From Larix kaempferi (Eukaryota > Streptophyta > Pinopsida > Pinales > Pinaceae), in the NCBI GenBank assembly GCA_027924585.1, contig BSBM01000372.1:8043001-8107000 (forward strand): a stretch of DNA of 64,000 nucleotides. The letters run 5' to 3'. This document shows positions 10,177 to 22,956 of this stretch, one piece after another; position 1 is the first letter of the stretch; each line of letters starts with the position of its first letter. The position numbers and the translations under genes are program-made. A model generated the notes under the pieces. The model was given only the letters and a program-made list of their open reading frames with translations. It was not told the DNA's origin and ran no database searches.

Positions 10177-12246
10177 ATGGCTTATAAACCTAAATTAAAG
10201 TTACCAAATCCCCGTTTCTTGGGTGAGGAACACATATATGACCATGAAGTTGACATTTTTGATAACGTAATCACCAACTTAGACCTAACTGAAACCATTA
10301 GAGAGGTTAAAGCCCTATCTTTGGCCGATGAAGACAAACTCAACGTATGGAAATATAATTTTTCTTGAACTATATTCCCTAGCTCAGTTGTTTTTCCCAA
10401 ATTCATAACCTCGTGCTTGAAGCACTATTCTCCCACTAAAAGAGAAATTCTTTCATAGGATGTGTCAAAAACCCTTTGTTACATCATTCTGAATTCACTT
10501 AAACAAATGTTCTACATTTCTTAATCGTTATCCTCTTACCCTTTCAATGAGAAATCCCTATCAAGAACCTTCCATAATCTCGGGCCATATGAGCATCACC
10601 ATTTTTTGTCTCAACACTTAAAGACTAGTGTGGCCATACCTACAATCCCACCACCTTACAATACTATAGTTTTCTCTGAGAAATCCAAAAAATCTATTTC
10701 CGTCATTTGCACTATTGTAGGCCTGGAGAATGACAATTTTGTAGATGAGGTCATTTTAGGGATACTACTCAAGCTGACTACAGAACCTAGTAAAATCCAT
10801 CCTCATTTTGACCTCTATAGTCATCTAGTAGAGATAATACAAGAGTAGTTAGAAGAGTTTCTTTCCATTGAATGCTTCAGATATCCATCCTACTTATTCT
10901 TCATGTTTTTCTACCAAATTTATGAAGAGTTTCAAGCATCTAGGTTTGAGGACAACTGATGAGAAAGGAATCCAAGTCCCAGTGTATGAATGGCGTGATC
11001 TAGTCCTAAGGAGGGATGATCATTCTATTTTTTTAGATTTCATACCAGGTGATGAGTATAACCTACAATTTCATTTTTGGCAATTCACCTTCAAGGATGC
11101 TGCCAGAAAACAAGAAACACTTACAATTTACATTTGATGTTCAGACAAGAGACTGGTTCATCTATGAGGATCATACAGTCATAAGAGTTTATGGTTTTGA
11201 AGAAGAACCATACAAGTTTCCTACTTTCCTCACTCCAAGGATTTTTACCATGGAGTATGTAAGGCAAATATTTTCTTCAGAAGAGCTGCATTTTAGACAT
11301 TTTAGGCAACACAAATCCTTTTTATTACCAAAGGAACTAATACCTCTCATCATAAGAGTGTTGAATGCCTATCAATACGTAGAAGGATATTTGAATCAAC
11401 TTAATCTTGAGACGGCCGAAAAGGCATCCTATGACCCACATCAAATTATCTCAAAGCAGAGGATGGAAAACAAAAATTCATCCTACATATGTGAGGCCAA
11501 ACCTGTTTGGGAAAAGATAGCCAATAAGGAAACATGGGAGGAAGCTTTGAAGAATAGGTAAAAGAAGCACAATTAATAGAGCATAAAAGAATAATTGAAG
11601 AAGACCAGGGAATGGATATTGATGAAGTTTAACAGGGACTATATCCAAAGAGGGATAGAATAGAGAGTGAGGGAGATGAACAGGCATTAGCAGAGGCACA
11701 AAATTTAGTTGAAATCCAAAGATAAATAATTGAATTGATAGAAAAACCAACACTTCCAAGAGGTCCTCCTATTAATTATACCATCTATCCTTCCATAGAA
11801 TTCACTATCAAATATGCAAGGATCATCCTTAGTGGAGCCATTGCCTTTGAGGACAGATCTTCAGTTTGGCTATAGAAATATCAAAGAGAGAGGATTGAGA
11901 ATGGTAAAAGATATGAGACAAGAAATCCCAGCTACAGAAAGGAGATTGATCTTAGTTGTTGATCATCAACAGGATACTTTTAGGTTTTCCATACTTGAAC
12001 CTAAAGTACCCAGGCTTGTGAAACTGAGTGACTAGAGAGCTGAAGGGCATACTATCAATTTCAAATAATTTGGGAAGTTGGATAAACTAAACTCTTACAA
12101 ACAAGCCAATGACATGATATGTACTGAAATAGTCAAATCAGAAAAAGAAGAGAAAAGGCTCGGGTTAGCCCTAGAGAAATTTGAGAAGCTATATAAAATA
12201 TAAAAATGGACAACAAGGTCTAGGCAAATAACTATTACTTCACTGC
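10177..12246 (+). pseudogene. Unknown long ORF, N-terminal part (element-borne, family 'VYG')
   Basis: A series of collinear plus-strand frames (10177-10368, 10606-10848, 10868-11137, 11049-11561, 11814-12035) reads like one protein of several hundred residues broken by stops and frameshifts. The part from about 10900 to 11560 has globular composition. It includes F-K-H-L-G-L-R, V-Y-E-W-R-D-L-V and then I-R-V-Y-G-F-E-E-E-P-Y-K-F-P followed by M-E-Y-V-R-Q-I-F. A comparable order (L-H-I-Y-G, P-P, L-P, then R-E-I-V-R-K-T-F) occurs in the minus-strand frame at 19673-20536, so the two may be homologous. No protease, RT or integrase is present. Function unknown; a structural protein of a non-autonomous retroelement is one possibility. 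Confidence 0.5.
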
Positions 12247-12973
12247 TGTTGGCTCGGTTTTGCAACCAAGCTTAGTGCTATGGGCACCTACTAACTAGTA
12301 GTAGCAGTTTCAATAGAAATAAAAACAATAAACTAAATAAACAATACTTTTCATGGATCTAAACAAGAATCTAAGCAAATAATTTAAATATTTCAAAAAT
12401 CAAGAACAAGAAACATAAGAAATAATTTTTTGTATTGAAAAGTGGGGGGGCAAGCAAGTGCTTGCGATATTACCTCCAATGGTGAAGGTTGATGTTGAGC
12501 AACTCCCAAGATGAGTAGCTCCAAACTCCAATAGGTCTCTTTCTCCAAGGTTGCTTCAATGGCTAAAAGTGCTCATGGGAGATTTCAGCAGCATAAGGAT
12601 GAGATAATGGAAGGATGTGAAATGAGGAGCCCCTACCACCTTTTTATAGGTTTTGGTGGTGAGGAATACCATTTGTGGTTTTGTGGAAACCAATGGTATT
12701 GACCAACATGGTTTAGGTAATTTTCCCTCCTTTTTCCTTTTTTGAATAAAAATAATATTTTAATTCCCTTTTTAATATTTTTGGGAATTTGGACCCTTTT
12801 TGAGGGTTTTTTATGATTTTCTTGGAAAAATAATCTTTTTTAATGGAAAAAGGGGTGTACCAAGGTCTTTTGGTGACCTTTTGTTGGTTTCAGAGGCTCA
12901 GATGGTGGAAAAGTGGACAAATGGGTCATGTGAGTAAGGGAATGAGCTAGTGAGCACTTTTTAGGTGTTAACA
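12247..12973 (-). repeat. Solo LTR with 5-bp target-site duplication
   Basis: The 727-bp block begins TGTTGG and ends TTAACA, and is flanked on both sides by ACTGC (12242-12246 and 12974-12978). It carries no coding sequence and interrupts the unknown long frame. Removing the LTR and one copy of the duplication (732 bp, a multiple of three) rejoins the coiled-coil coding pattern. A TATA box on the minus strand suggests minus orientation. Solo LTRs arise by recombination between the two LTRs of one element. Confidence 0.85.
12639..12650 (-). promoter_or_regulatory. TATA box of the solo LTR
   Basis: The minus strand reads CCTATAAAAAGG, a strong TATA element inside the solo LTR, as expected for a U3 promoter. 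Confidence 0.5.
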
Positions 12974-12978
12974 ACTGC

Positions 12979-14581
12979 AATCAAAGTTAGTGGCACTATC
13001 AGCTGATCTGTCAAATGGATCCCAAATTAAATCACTCATTGAAAAGAAAGACAATGAGATAGCTACTTTAAAGAAGAAATTAAAAGTGCCTACAGTAGAT
13101 CCAATTCAAACTAAAAAAGCTGAAGCAGGTTTAGGTAGAGAAAGAGCATATATATGCTAATATGATATAATATCAAAAGTTGTCTGAAGAAAGAAGGAAG
13201 AAGATTGATTATCTACATTAGCATATAGCCAACATGAAATTAAAAAGGACTAAATTTTCCACTAGAGAGAATAATGGAGCACCAACCTCTGCAATTCCTG
13301 GAGAAAATCAGGCTATGGCAGAAAATGCAGTAGCAACAATGACTGAGCATCCAACTATCACTCCAAAAGAAATAGACATAAATTATATGAAAGAAGATCA
13401 AGAAAACCAGAGGTCAAGTCCTCATCCCATTCAAGAGGAAAATGACCAAAGTGACAAGCTTGAAGAAGTTGAAAAGGCGATAGAAAAAAAGGATAGAAGG
13501 ATCCTAGAATTAGAGAATGAGGTTAGCAAAAAGGAAGATGAGATGGTAGATTTGGAGAAAGAGATAGGGGAATTAAAAATCCAAAAAACCATTTTGCAGA
13601 TGAGTGTTCAATGGGAGCAGCTGTTAAGAAGGATATCACAGACTATCTAAGATAAAAATTATTGAATGGTTCATGCGAAAATGGGATTATTTGAAGTCAT
13701 TCGGGATGAGCTAGAGATTGCCACATAAACCAACACGGAAGTGAAGTCAGTGGAAAAGAAACTAAGAAATATGCCTAAATAGATGAATGAAGTGATAGAC
13801 TATTTGAACAACAGCACAAAAAATCAATTGGATGAAAAGGGAATTGATAATAGAACACAAATTATAAAAATAGCTAGATCATGATACTGAAGAAAACCTA
13901 TGTGCTTAGATTGAAAGATAACATTAAGCAGTTGACAGATGAAATAAGCATCTTTAAAGCTTTATTCAGGGATGTGATAAGTCTGGGAATGCCTTCCCCA
14001 TGGGATGGTAATAGATTTTCTTACCCTAAGGATACTTATAGAGAACATATGGATCAAAAGAGGGAAGAGATACCCGTGAGATACCCCAAGAACCTTTGGA
14101 AGGATAAATTGACGGGGAGAAGTAAATATATAGACTCAAAAGCTGTTTTGAAATCTTGGTTGGGCTTAAAAATATTGCCAAGAGATTGGGGCCAATCTCT
14201 TATGAAAAAGCAACAAATGCATCAATCTCTTTGTAGTCTCTAAAGGAACACCAACACCCATTGGGAAAGGAGTGGAAGATGGTAATTCAATATCACAAAT
14301 ACATGTTTCCACCTAAGACATCAACACAGAAACCTTTAGGCCAATCCTCCAGTCGAAAACCTAGTCAAGCAACAGGTCAATCATCAGCACAGGTGTCGGG
14401 ACAGTTTGCAAATCAACCAACCCCAATTTATTTTATGCCACCTTCAGGACATACCAATGTCCAAATGATGTATCAAATGGATCAGGTAGGTATACCTCAA
14501 GTAAGACCAATGGGGCAGTATCCTAATCAGCCAAACATATACATGAGAGGGAAAAATAAGACCACCAGCAAAAGAAATTGA
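12979..14581 (+). pseudogene. Unknown long ORF, coiled-coil and C-terminal part
   Basis: This continues the frame interrupted by the solo LTR. From 12980 it reads L-x-A-L-S-A-D-L-S, I-E-K-K-D-N-E-I-A-T-L-K-K-K-L, a heptad pattern. The frame at 13234-13650 has a long lysine/glutamate-rich coiled coil (I-L-E-L-E-N-E-V-S-K-K-E-D-E-M repeats). 13881-14243 has a less repetitive segment with W-D-G-N-R-F-S-Y-P. 14261-14581 is Gln/Pro/Ser-rich, including Q-P-N-I-Y-M-R-G near the end. Stops separate the pieces. The plan of globular part, coiled coil and low-complexity tail would suit a self-assembling gag-like protein, but no known gag motif or zinc knuckle is seen. Confidence 0.5.
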
Positions 14582-14589
14582 AGCTGCTA

Positions 14590-15110
14590 TGTTTAACAAA
14601 AAAAATTCAAAGGAATGTAAAAAGTCAAAATGTAAAAATTAAATCAAATCTTTTTACAATTCAGTTAGAATGCGAAACTAAATTCAGTTATGCAAATAGT
14701 CTATATAATATAGCTCGTATTTAGTTATATGGGCTGGCAATTTTAGAATAGAGGTACTCTATCTAGTAGTGTAGACTCGATGGTCAAATTTTTCCCTGTA
14801 ATATTCTTTGTATGAGATTAAAGATACATAACTGTTTCAGAGAAGTTGTTCCTCTATTGTGAAACTCCGTTGTCACATCATCTATGTGTGTATGTGAGTA
14901 TTCATGAGATAAATATAAACTTGACGCAACAACTTTGGTTCCATTTTGGTGTCGATGATGCTTGTTGTGATTGAAATTTGAAGGTTATAATAGAGATTCT
15001 TAAATTGTGTTTGCCTCTACTATTATATTTAGATATTTTGTGTTCATTCAATTGTACAAGGAATTTCCTATGCATATTGTATACATAAATTTCTTGTTGC
15101 ACTCTCTTTA
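14590..15110 (+). other. Possible 3' LTR U3/R region
   Basis: Non-coding. It follows the unknown frame and leads into the LTR-like repeat at 15115. A GTATGAGATTAAAGATACAT stretch near 14810 could be a polyadenylation context. I could not match it to an upstream copy. Confidence 0.25.
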
Positions 15111-15114
15111 TACT

Positions 15115-15480
15115 CATGTTGTCCTTCCAGTTATGTAAGAATTGTTGAATTCCTCATTTTGAGGCTCAATACGTTTATGTCAACTTTGATTTAAGAATTT
15201 TTTATTTGCATGCACTTCTTGAATAACCCTAAGCATTCCATTTGTTAAATTTGCTATGATCTTTCCATATATTCTGTAACAATCTGTACATTTCCTCTGC
15301 AATTTTACCTTTACATCTGCAAAACTTGTTCATAACCTTTGTCATTAAAAGAGTTTATCATTAAGAAATCAAAATACATCTTATATCAGATATAGCTCTA
15401 ATATCTATAAAATTTCAGCTTCTATCATGCATGGGCATAAGCTATTTCAACCTAGTCTACCTCTGGGACTACAAATACAA
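15115..15480 (+). repeat. LTR-like repeat B (diverged relative of 7990-8790)
   Basis: It shares an ordered series of motifs with the block at 8.15-8.79 kb but lacks the two tandem duplications. Divergence is high, so the pair would be old or come from related rather than identical elements. Confidence 0.45.
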
Positions 15481-15499
15481 ATGATTTCAAAATGTGAGC

Positions 15500-17639
15500 C
15501 CCACCCACTATTTGTATTCATTTGCCATGAATTTCAAATTGACCTTACAAACACACCGTAGCTCTGTTTTACAAACTGTTTGCACCACCGCAATCAACGC
15601 GTTGAGATATTCGACATGAAGTTGACCAATCCTTATTTCAAACATTTTTTTATGGGTCCCATTTTTCATGGGAACCCCACATGTGCAGCTTGTTTTAGTT
15701 TTACGTTATCTGTATTGTCAATACCTTGGTCACGTTCTTTGCTACACATGGGTATGTGCGTCGTATGTGCAAGATCACAACCAAGGCAGGCAAGAGACTC
15801 TTTTTTTCCATTATAAGAACAAGAATCCATCCCTCAACAATGGTGGCAGGCATCTTACCATGGGTATCATGTTGAAACTGGCATGTAGGAAATGTTTTCC
15901 CCCCATTTACAAATGCATTTATCAATATTCCCATTGATAACCATAGGGCTCTCATTCCCAGTCTTGAAGTTCCATCAAGTTCCTCACTACGAATAGCATG
16001 TTCCCCCATGGGTGTACATATCATCACCAACATCGTCATAAATTGACACCCATGATGTTGATCCCCCACAAGTCCGAGGAATCTGATATAGCTTGAAAAG
16101 ATCACCCCTAGCTAATCATTTTATAGTTGCGCATTTACTCCCTTGACTCTCGTAGTAGACACCATATAATTCCTCGGTGCATGTTACGATCTACATTCAC
16201 AAAGACCACTCATACCTCTATGAGCACTTTACCTTTGGTAATATTCCTCGTATCAGTACCCCTGTGAAGACAATTATGGGGCTCCAACCCTCAGAAGTAA
16301 CCAATTATATTCAGTTCTTCCTGCAGGAATAATCTCCATGGAATTGATTCATGGAGCACCCGTCTTCACGTTTGCAAACCAACCACCACCTCATTTTAGA
16401 AAGCAACCCCTAACCCACTCAAAACCGTGGGGACTTCGCCCATCATAAAATTGGTTCCCCGACACACACAAAAGTTTGGGGAACCCACCATTATTCTTTA
16501 TGTAAAAACCATTCCCCCATCACATAACATTATGGGAACACCCTATTCTTTTTAGCACCAACCCATGGTTTCCTTTGATCCATGTATTTGAGTCTCAATA
16601 TCCTCAGCAGTACCTATTTTTCCAGTCACCATTACTCTCCATATTGCGTCTCCATCAAAGCCCTTTCATTTGTAGCTTGTCTCCCTCTGTCTCAACCTAT
16701 ACCATTCCAAAAGGAAGGTTTTCGTCCACACTCCCCATGTTTACATCGATCAAAGGAATTTATGAGCCCCATGCTTATCATCTACTCTTGTGTCGGGTCT
16801 ATCCATCCAACAATTGGTTACAACATTATCTTGGTTCTCAAGATAAGACCCTCATCTTATCATGTACTTCAACTCTCTTCGACATTCAAACACTATATTT
16901 CGAGAGTTACAGTAGTTGCATTTGTACCATGGGATCCCTTTCAATCACTATAGGGGATCACCTCGAACTTAGTAGGGAGATTCATTAGTGCTCCCTAACT
17001 TAGTGGTTTCCCTTATGCTTGATGTCAAAACATCTATCGCATCAAGGGGGAATGTTCTTTTAAAGGTAGAAGTGTTCACATTTGAAAACCATTGTAGCAA
17101 TCCATCTAGAACAGTGAATTTCCCTCTCAGGTAGCTTCACCACCACACTGGTCCCCCACTCCCATGGGCTTACCATGATCATCAACACAAAACTTTGCAG
17201 CAGTTACTAGGTTATTTACTCCCACATGGATCTAATCTTCCTTCGTCCATGTACCAGAAGTATAATTTATTTTAACCCTTTTTCCCCTCTCATTGTAATC
17301 ACCTTGACATCCTTTCATGAGTATGGGTATACCCACCTCATTTGTATAAAACACCATTTTTTACTATAGCTCCAATGGTTGTCACCAAAAATCTCCCCCC
17401 ATGGGAGGACCCTATTGTCCACATATGCTTTGTCCTACAAACCAAGAGAGAAACACAAGAAATGATGATGCATTATTAGCTCTACAATACCTTTTGAACC
17501 TCACACATAAGGGGCCTCTATTAATGCCTCAATCTCACACACATGTGACATTTCAACGATTCTTGCAGTGAGGAATCATCAAAATAAAGAATGCAATTCA
17601 CCAAAGGCATCCTCAACAAATACAAAAGGAAACATGAGT
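15500..17639. other. No recognisable gene; moderately GC-rich degraded sequence
   Basis: The region is C-rich on the plus strand (many CCC/CCATGG words) with several 60-137 codon chance frames on both strands, none with a recognisable domain or consistent codon pattern. It may be the 3' part or LTR of the minus-strand element at 17.6-21.2 kb. Confidence 0.35.
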
Positions 17640-19660
17640 CTAAAAGTTCCAAATACTAGTCAAAATAAAAGGTTGCGTAGATGAACCATTGTTAACCCAT
17701 GCTATAGTGCATGTTATAATTTCAGTTCCCACGCGATACTCATGTGGTTTTTCCTTTGATAGTTGTGCTTCTGTCAAAACAATGGGATCACCTACTTCCC
17801 ATGGTGCTTTGAAGTCTCCATCACCTCCAAGAATCTGAATGAGTCTCCTCACACTCTTTGTGGCATTAAATAGACCCCTTGGTGTACCTTGGAGCTGTTT
17901 CATGAAGTGTATGAGTTCACATTTGGATCTAGTTGTTTCTTGGCCACCTCTTGGCCTATAAAAGGACTCCATTAACATGCATTTTGTAGAGAGAAAGAAG
18001 AGAAAATTTATGCTATTGGGTTTTTTTCAAGCTTCCTAATATCCCACCTCTTTCTACCTTTGTAAGCATTCCCAAGATCCCTTGCCACCTTCCTCCAAGG
18101 GGCAATAGTTTCTCTCCATTGTTCTACCACCCACTTATCATATAGTTTGGACAAGAAGGCCCTCCCTAAGGGAGATTGTTGGATTCCCTTGAATCCCGCA
18201 TGTCCTAGGTCTTGTACAACTTGACCATTAGTCAATACAAAGTGGTTTTGCATACATTTGATTGTTGTTGGAGTTTTCATTCTCCTCCCCATTTCCTTTT
18301 ATTGTATTTCGTTTAATTTTTCTTTCTTTTGGCATTTATCAATTACTTCTGCAATCCCTACATGTATAATTCTCACATTATCCCAATGATATAGTGGCCT
18401 ATTTCTATAAGGTCATCCCAACCTTCTTGCAATTTTCAATAGTTTCATAATCAAGTTACATTTCCTGTAGGGTTCTCCTTGGAAAATCATTAGGGGTTTC
18501 ACTTGCTTGTTGTTGCCAAGTGACTATGCAGTTTAGAATTTCTTTAATCCTGTCAATATCATGGTTGTGTTTTTGGGCACCTTCTATTAACATTTTCAAC
18601 CTTGCCACAATGTTTTCTATTTCCTAAAGTTGTTTTTTGACTTGTTCCTACATATGGAATTATTATTGTTGTGGTGAAATGCCACATGCTTTGAACTCTA
18701 CTAAATTGTGTTTCTCTTCTATGGATCCTTCTGCTTCTTCTACTAATGCATCCCTCTCACTCCATAAGATTTCCACTTGGGATTCCAACGTCTATTTCTT
18801 GGCTTCTAAGTTCTCTACCTAGGAAATCAAAGCCTCCTTATCATCCTGTAAATCTTTTTCTAGGATTTCCAAGGTCTCCTTTTATGCTAGCAACACATCA
18901 TATTCATCTTTTATCTCAACCCTTTCCCTTCTAGCTTCCAAAATTTGATCCTCCAAGAGAGTAATATTTTTTGTGGCCTTTACTAAATGGTCATCCAGTT
19001 ATTGTATGTCAAATTCATTTTCCATAGCAGTGGCCACATTCGTTGATGCTACAAGTGTAGGGCATTTATTTGTTCCCTTATTTACTAGAGTCTCAAGAGT
19101 TACTTACATTCCTAGTTGAGCACACAATTTTAGCTTCTTATGGGTTCTCTACACGATCTACCTCTTTTTCTTGTAAAAAAAAAGATTTTATTTTGGCTAC
19201 AAAATCTTCTTTAGAGGGCATATACAATCCTATACCCAAATCCTTCAATGTGAAGTTCCCTCCAGTGATTGGAACGGTCGAGCTTGCAACAATTATTTCT
19301 ATATCCATGTCTTGAGTGACACTATCCTTGCAATATTTTCTCTTCTTCAACATTCTTCTGACCTTCTTTCCAATATTTTAGTCCTTCTTCATCTGTTTTC
19401 TCCTGAGCCTCTTCCAACTATCTTTTCTCCTTAGCTTTCATTTTCAATTCTGGCATGCTTTTATTTTTTCTTTTGTTCTCTTCTTTTGTGGGTTTCTTCC
19501 TCAGCTTTATTTTCTAATTCTATCTATTTTTCTTTTGCTTTAGATTTCCTTTTCTTGTTCGCTTCGATGACTCTCTAAGCTCTTTCAGCTACATGTCTAT
19601 GAGCCTCCTCTAGTTTCGGTTGTGTCTCTTCTTGATTTGCTCCTACTTCCTACTTCCCAT
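17640..19660 (-). pseudogene. Unknown long ORF, coiled-coil and C-terminal part (minus-strand element)
   Basis: Downstream (in minus sense) of the globular frame is a Lys/Glu/Arg-rich stretch (19.66-19.36 kb). A segment at 19353-19138 contains T-V-P-I-T-G-G-N-F-T-L-K-D-L-G-I-G. Heptad coding at about 18.99-18.64 kb includes L-L-E-D-Q-I-L-E-A-R-R and L-E-I-L-E-K-D-L-Q-D-D-K. The C-terminal frames at 18292-18008 (with F-L-S-K-L-Y-D-K-W-V-V-E-Q-W-R) and 17978-17640 follow. Many stops and frame changes. The plan matches the plus-strand frame at 10.2-14.6 kb. Function unknown. Confidence 0.45.
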
Positions 19661-19672
19661 TTTGGCCCTTTC

Positions 19673-21233
19673 CTATACTAGTCTTCTCTGAAGCTGGCCC
19701 TTTTCATTTTTCCATTCTCTTGGACACCTCCTCGAGGGTTCTGGCATGTCTAAATATTTATTCCTTGGCAAATAACTCATCGATATAATACAAGTAAACT
19801 TTACCAACGCACAGTGACTCAATAATTTCTTCTTACTATTGTTCCTCCTGAACTTCTCTTTGCCAAAGTGGAAGAGGTTTAAATATTTTAACAGTTCTTT
19901 AGCTTCTTTGACTTTGGTCACTCTATAGGCTCCTATGAATATAGGAAAAGGTGGCCACAAATATTTCTTGTGTTGGGCTAGAATGGACCCAATTCCATTT
20001 ATGAATGTTTTCCTCACTATTTCCCTTAAGATCATGTGATCCATGATATACTTTGGTAGTATTATAGGAGGTTGCGGTCCTCCATAGATGTGTAAGTGCA
20101 TTCCTCCTTCCATCAAAATACAATCTCCCATATTTGTAACTTCTTCAATTGCTTCGCAAATCATGCATTTAGACATCTGCTTGTACATAATTGTATACAA
20201 TGGCATAATGAACTCCTCACAAATTTTCTTGTAATGGCTGGTGTATTTTTGTTTCCATAAGGCCTGGAAATAGACATGCATAAGTGGTTCTATAGGGTAC
20301 CACCTCCATCCCATGACGGGGAAATTATTCAAAGCACAGACTACATCTAGTAAGTAAGAGGACATGTGGAACTTGGACTGTTGTTTGGCTAAATTATCAT
20401 GTGAGTTCACGACTGCATCTTCTAGGTTTAAGGAGAGGATAGAAACCCAGTTGAAATTTGCATCAAGTAAAGTGACATGATAAAATAAGGGTACACAACC
20501 TATATTGAAATGCAAGGAGTCATGTCCACCATACATTTAGCACAAAAGAGTTGTGGCTATCCAATAAGGTTGCTTCAACCATTGAGTCTGATAATCGCCA
20601 TCTTCTCCGGTGTGGAACTTCTTGCTTTGACCCCATGCTTTCTTGAGAAATGCTATATAATCAATTTTGAGTGTTTCAACCCACTCATTTGTCAAATTAC
20701 TATCAAGTGTTGGAAACTTGTGGTATTGATGCATGGTGGATGGTTGGAAAGAAGTCACAACCTCACTGGTAACAGTCTTGATCATTATGCTTTTGGCATC
20801 CACATAAGATAATAACCATCATATTACTTTGGTACATGGTAAAAACCTCTAACCTAGTTAATGCCATATGTAGGCACGATCTCTTAATATTTTGATATAT
20901 AGGAAGATCCTCATGGCTTTCTACATGGAGGATATGGTACTCTTCCATCTTGAAGAGATGATATATATCACCCCAACGATATTATGGATTTTCTTTCATG
21001 ATTTTTTTGGTAGAATTATACTGTAATGTGGGGCTCAAAGCTCCTTTTTCTTTATCCATCTTGTCTTCGGATGAAAATTTTTGGATGGATTTGGTATGAA
21101 TCCATGTTCTCCGATGAGACATAAGGTTATCATGTGAGACATCAAATCCAACATCATGTTTCATAAAGTGTATGACTATACTTGCAAATGAAATCAAAGA
21201 AACTTCCAAAGCCTTATTAACACCCATAGCCAT
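19673..21233 (-). pseudogene. Unknown long ORF, globular N-terminal part (family 'VYG')
   Basis: Three consecutive minus-strand frames (21233-20982, 20803-20537, 20536-19673) look like one protein. The 287-codon frame is the longest uninterrupted unknown frame in the left half. It has S-Y-L-L-D-V-V-C-A-L, M-G-W-R-W-Y-P-I-E-P, then L-H-I-Y-G-G-P-Q-P-P-I-I-L-P, R-E-I-V-R-K-T-F, and a basic patch K-F-R-R-N-N-S-K-K-K. The I-Y-G...LP...E-x-V-R order resembles that near 11190-11280 in the plus-strand frame. Composition is that of a folded protein with many aromatics. There is no signal peptide and no known catalytic motif. Probably retroelement-borne, but no LTR was found for it. Confidence 0.5.
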
Positions 21234-21239
21234 AGATTC

Positions 21240-22950
21240 TTAAAAAAAATATTTTTCTAAAAAAAACTTCCATGTCAGGGCTAAGGCGACAGGGAAGACC
21301 AAGAGTTATTACAATTTTGAAAGATTCCTTCATTTTTTCTTTAAAATTACTTGTTCAAGCCAAAATATTAGTGAATATAGCAATGTCCTCAAATCATAAT
21401 CTTCCTCATGGCATGATTTTAGGTCATTTTAAAAACAAAACTATCTCTGAAACCATATGATGTTGAAAATACTAAAGGTGTCCTTATTCGCATGTTGAAA
21501 AATCAATTATTTGCGCCCTAGCTACTCAATCTTAAATGACTAGGAAAAACAGGCTTTAGCGATGTTAACGAATTATCTATGGTAGTGAGATCATGGAGTT
21601 TTAACATTTTTTTCCAAAGAATGGAATTCTATATGAGTCATTTCCTAATGGGACCTCCCCAATGTTCCTCAAGTCTGATGAAGGAGAGAGAAAAAATATT
21701 TTTGAAACAGCCCTGTAGGGATTTTGACACGGTTACTAATAGTCCATTTGCTAATGAATGCACATGAAGTTTAACTTAGTCCCTAAATAGGCTTGGATGG
21801 ATTCCTATAACCTATCATTTTGACCTAAACTAGCCACATGGGTTTCTTTACTCCCAATTGGGACTTGAGGAAAAAACAATCGAAGGGAAAGGCCTAGATT
21901 TCTCCTTCCACATATTTAAGCACGCACAACTATATGCAAAAAAAAAAAGGGGGTACTTGCCTATCACTAATGTTGAGCAGCATCTTCTCCAAGTGGGCGT
22001 GCTTCAACACCCTATTCAAACTACTCTTTTTCCCATGCTTAGTTTGCTTGCTACTCCTTGACTCTCTCCATTATCGAGCAAAAAAAATGACTAGGAACTC
22101 GAGTGAACTCCCTTTATATCGTGCAAGCGGTCGGAGATCAAGGTGTCTTACACCAATGTTTTTTTTTTCCCATTTTAGTGCATCGTTCTTTGGTGCAAAT
22201 TAAAAATTTGATGCGTTATGTATCAACGGTCTTCTGACTTTTCCTGCACCGTATATTGACATAATTCTAGCTTCACTTGCAAAATGTGTTGGCCGATTTT
22301 AAGTTTTTTTTTGCGAAATGAGTTAGTGAATGTTAGAATCTTCTGGTGTCACTCCTCGAAGAATATTTCATGTGTTGTGTATTGGTTCAATTCTCACTTT
22401 TTTCCGCAACTATTTCGGTGCGATTGCTATTTTTTCACAGCAACTATCGGCATGATTCTCACTTTCTTGCCACAACACATCCGTGCTTTTCTCATTTTTT
22501 TCGCCTCAACTTCATTGATGTATTTCTCAGCTTTCCACTACAACGCTTTCACACTTAATTCTTTTGGGAAAAACTTGTGATGCCCCCTCACAAATGGGTC
22601 TTGAACCAATCCTTAGATGGATGCTTAACACACTTAGGAGGAGGAACCTTTGTGTTCAAGGAGATGAACAAATTTTTGGGAGGGGAACCCATTATCTCTT
22701 AAGGAGAAAATGGGGAAGGTATTTGCAAGCACAATAGCAGGTTACTCCCCTAGAGTTAGGGTTAATTTTGTTGCTTTTTATTTTCTTTGTTCTTTCCCTA
22801 TTTTTTTTGTATTAGGGGCAGTTCGCAACATTCAAATGTTCAAACTGTTGAACTTGTTGAGCAAGAGAAGGTTGAACAAACTTTACCCCTGCATGTGCTA
22901 TGGGATGAGAATTGAATGGCATTCTCAATTGAGGAACTCGAAACAAAAAA
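21240..22950. other. No recognisable gene; pyrimidine-rich and low-complexity stretches
   Basis: Runs of A and T (for example at 21938, 22161, 22305) and a T/C-rich block at 22300-22570 give chance plus-strand frames rich in Phe/Ser/His. TGATGCCCCCTCAC near 22578 could begin an LTR, but no partner was found. Confidence 0.4.
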
Positions 22951-22956
22951 TAAGGG

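Noticed and set aside
15568-16990. Frames of 120-137 codons on both strands as host genes
   Set aside because: Overlapping frames on both strands, biased composition, no domain, no splice structure.
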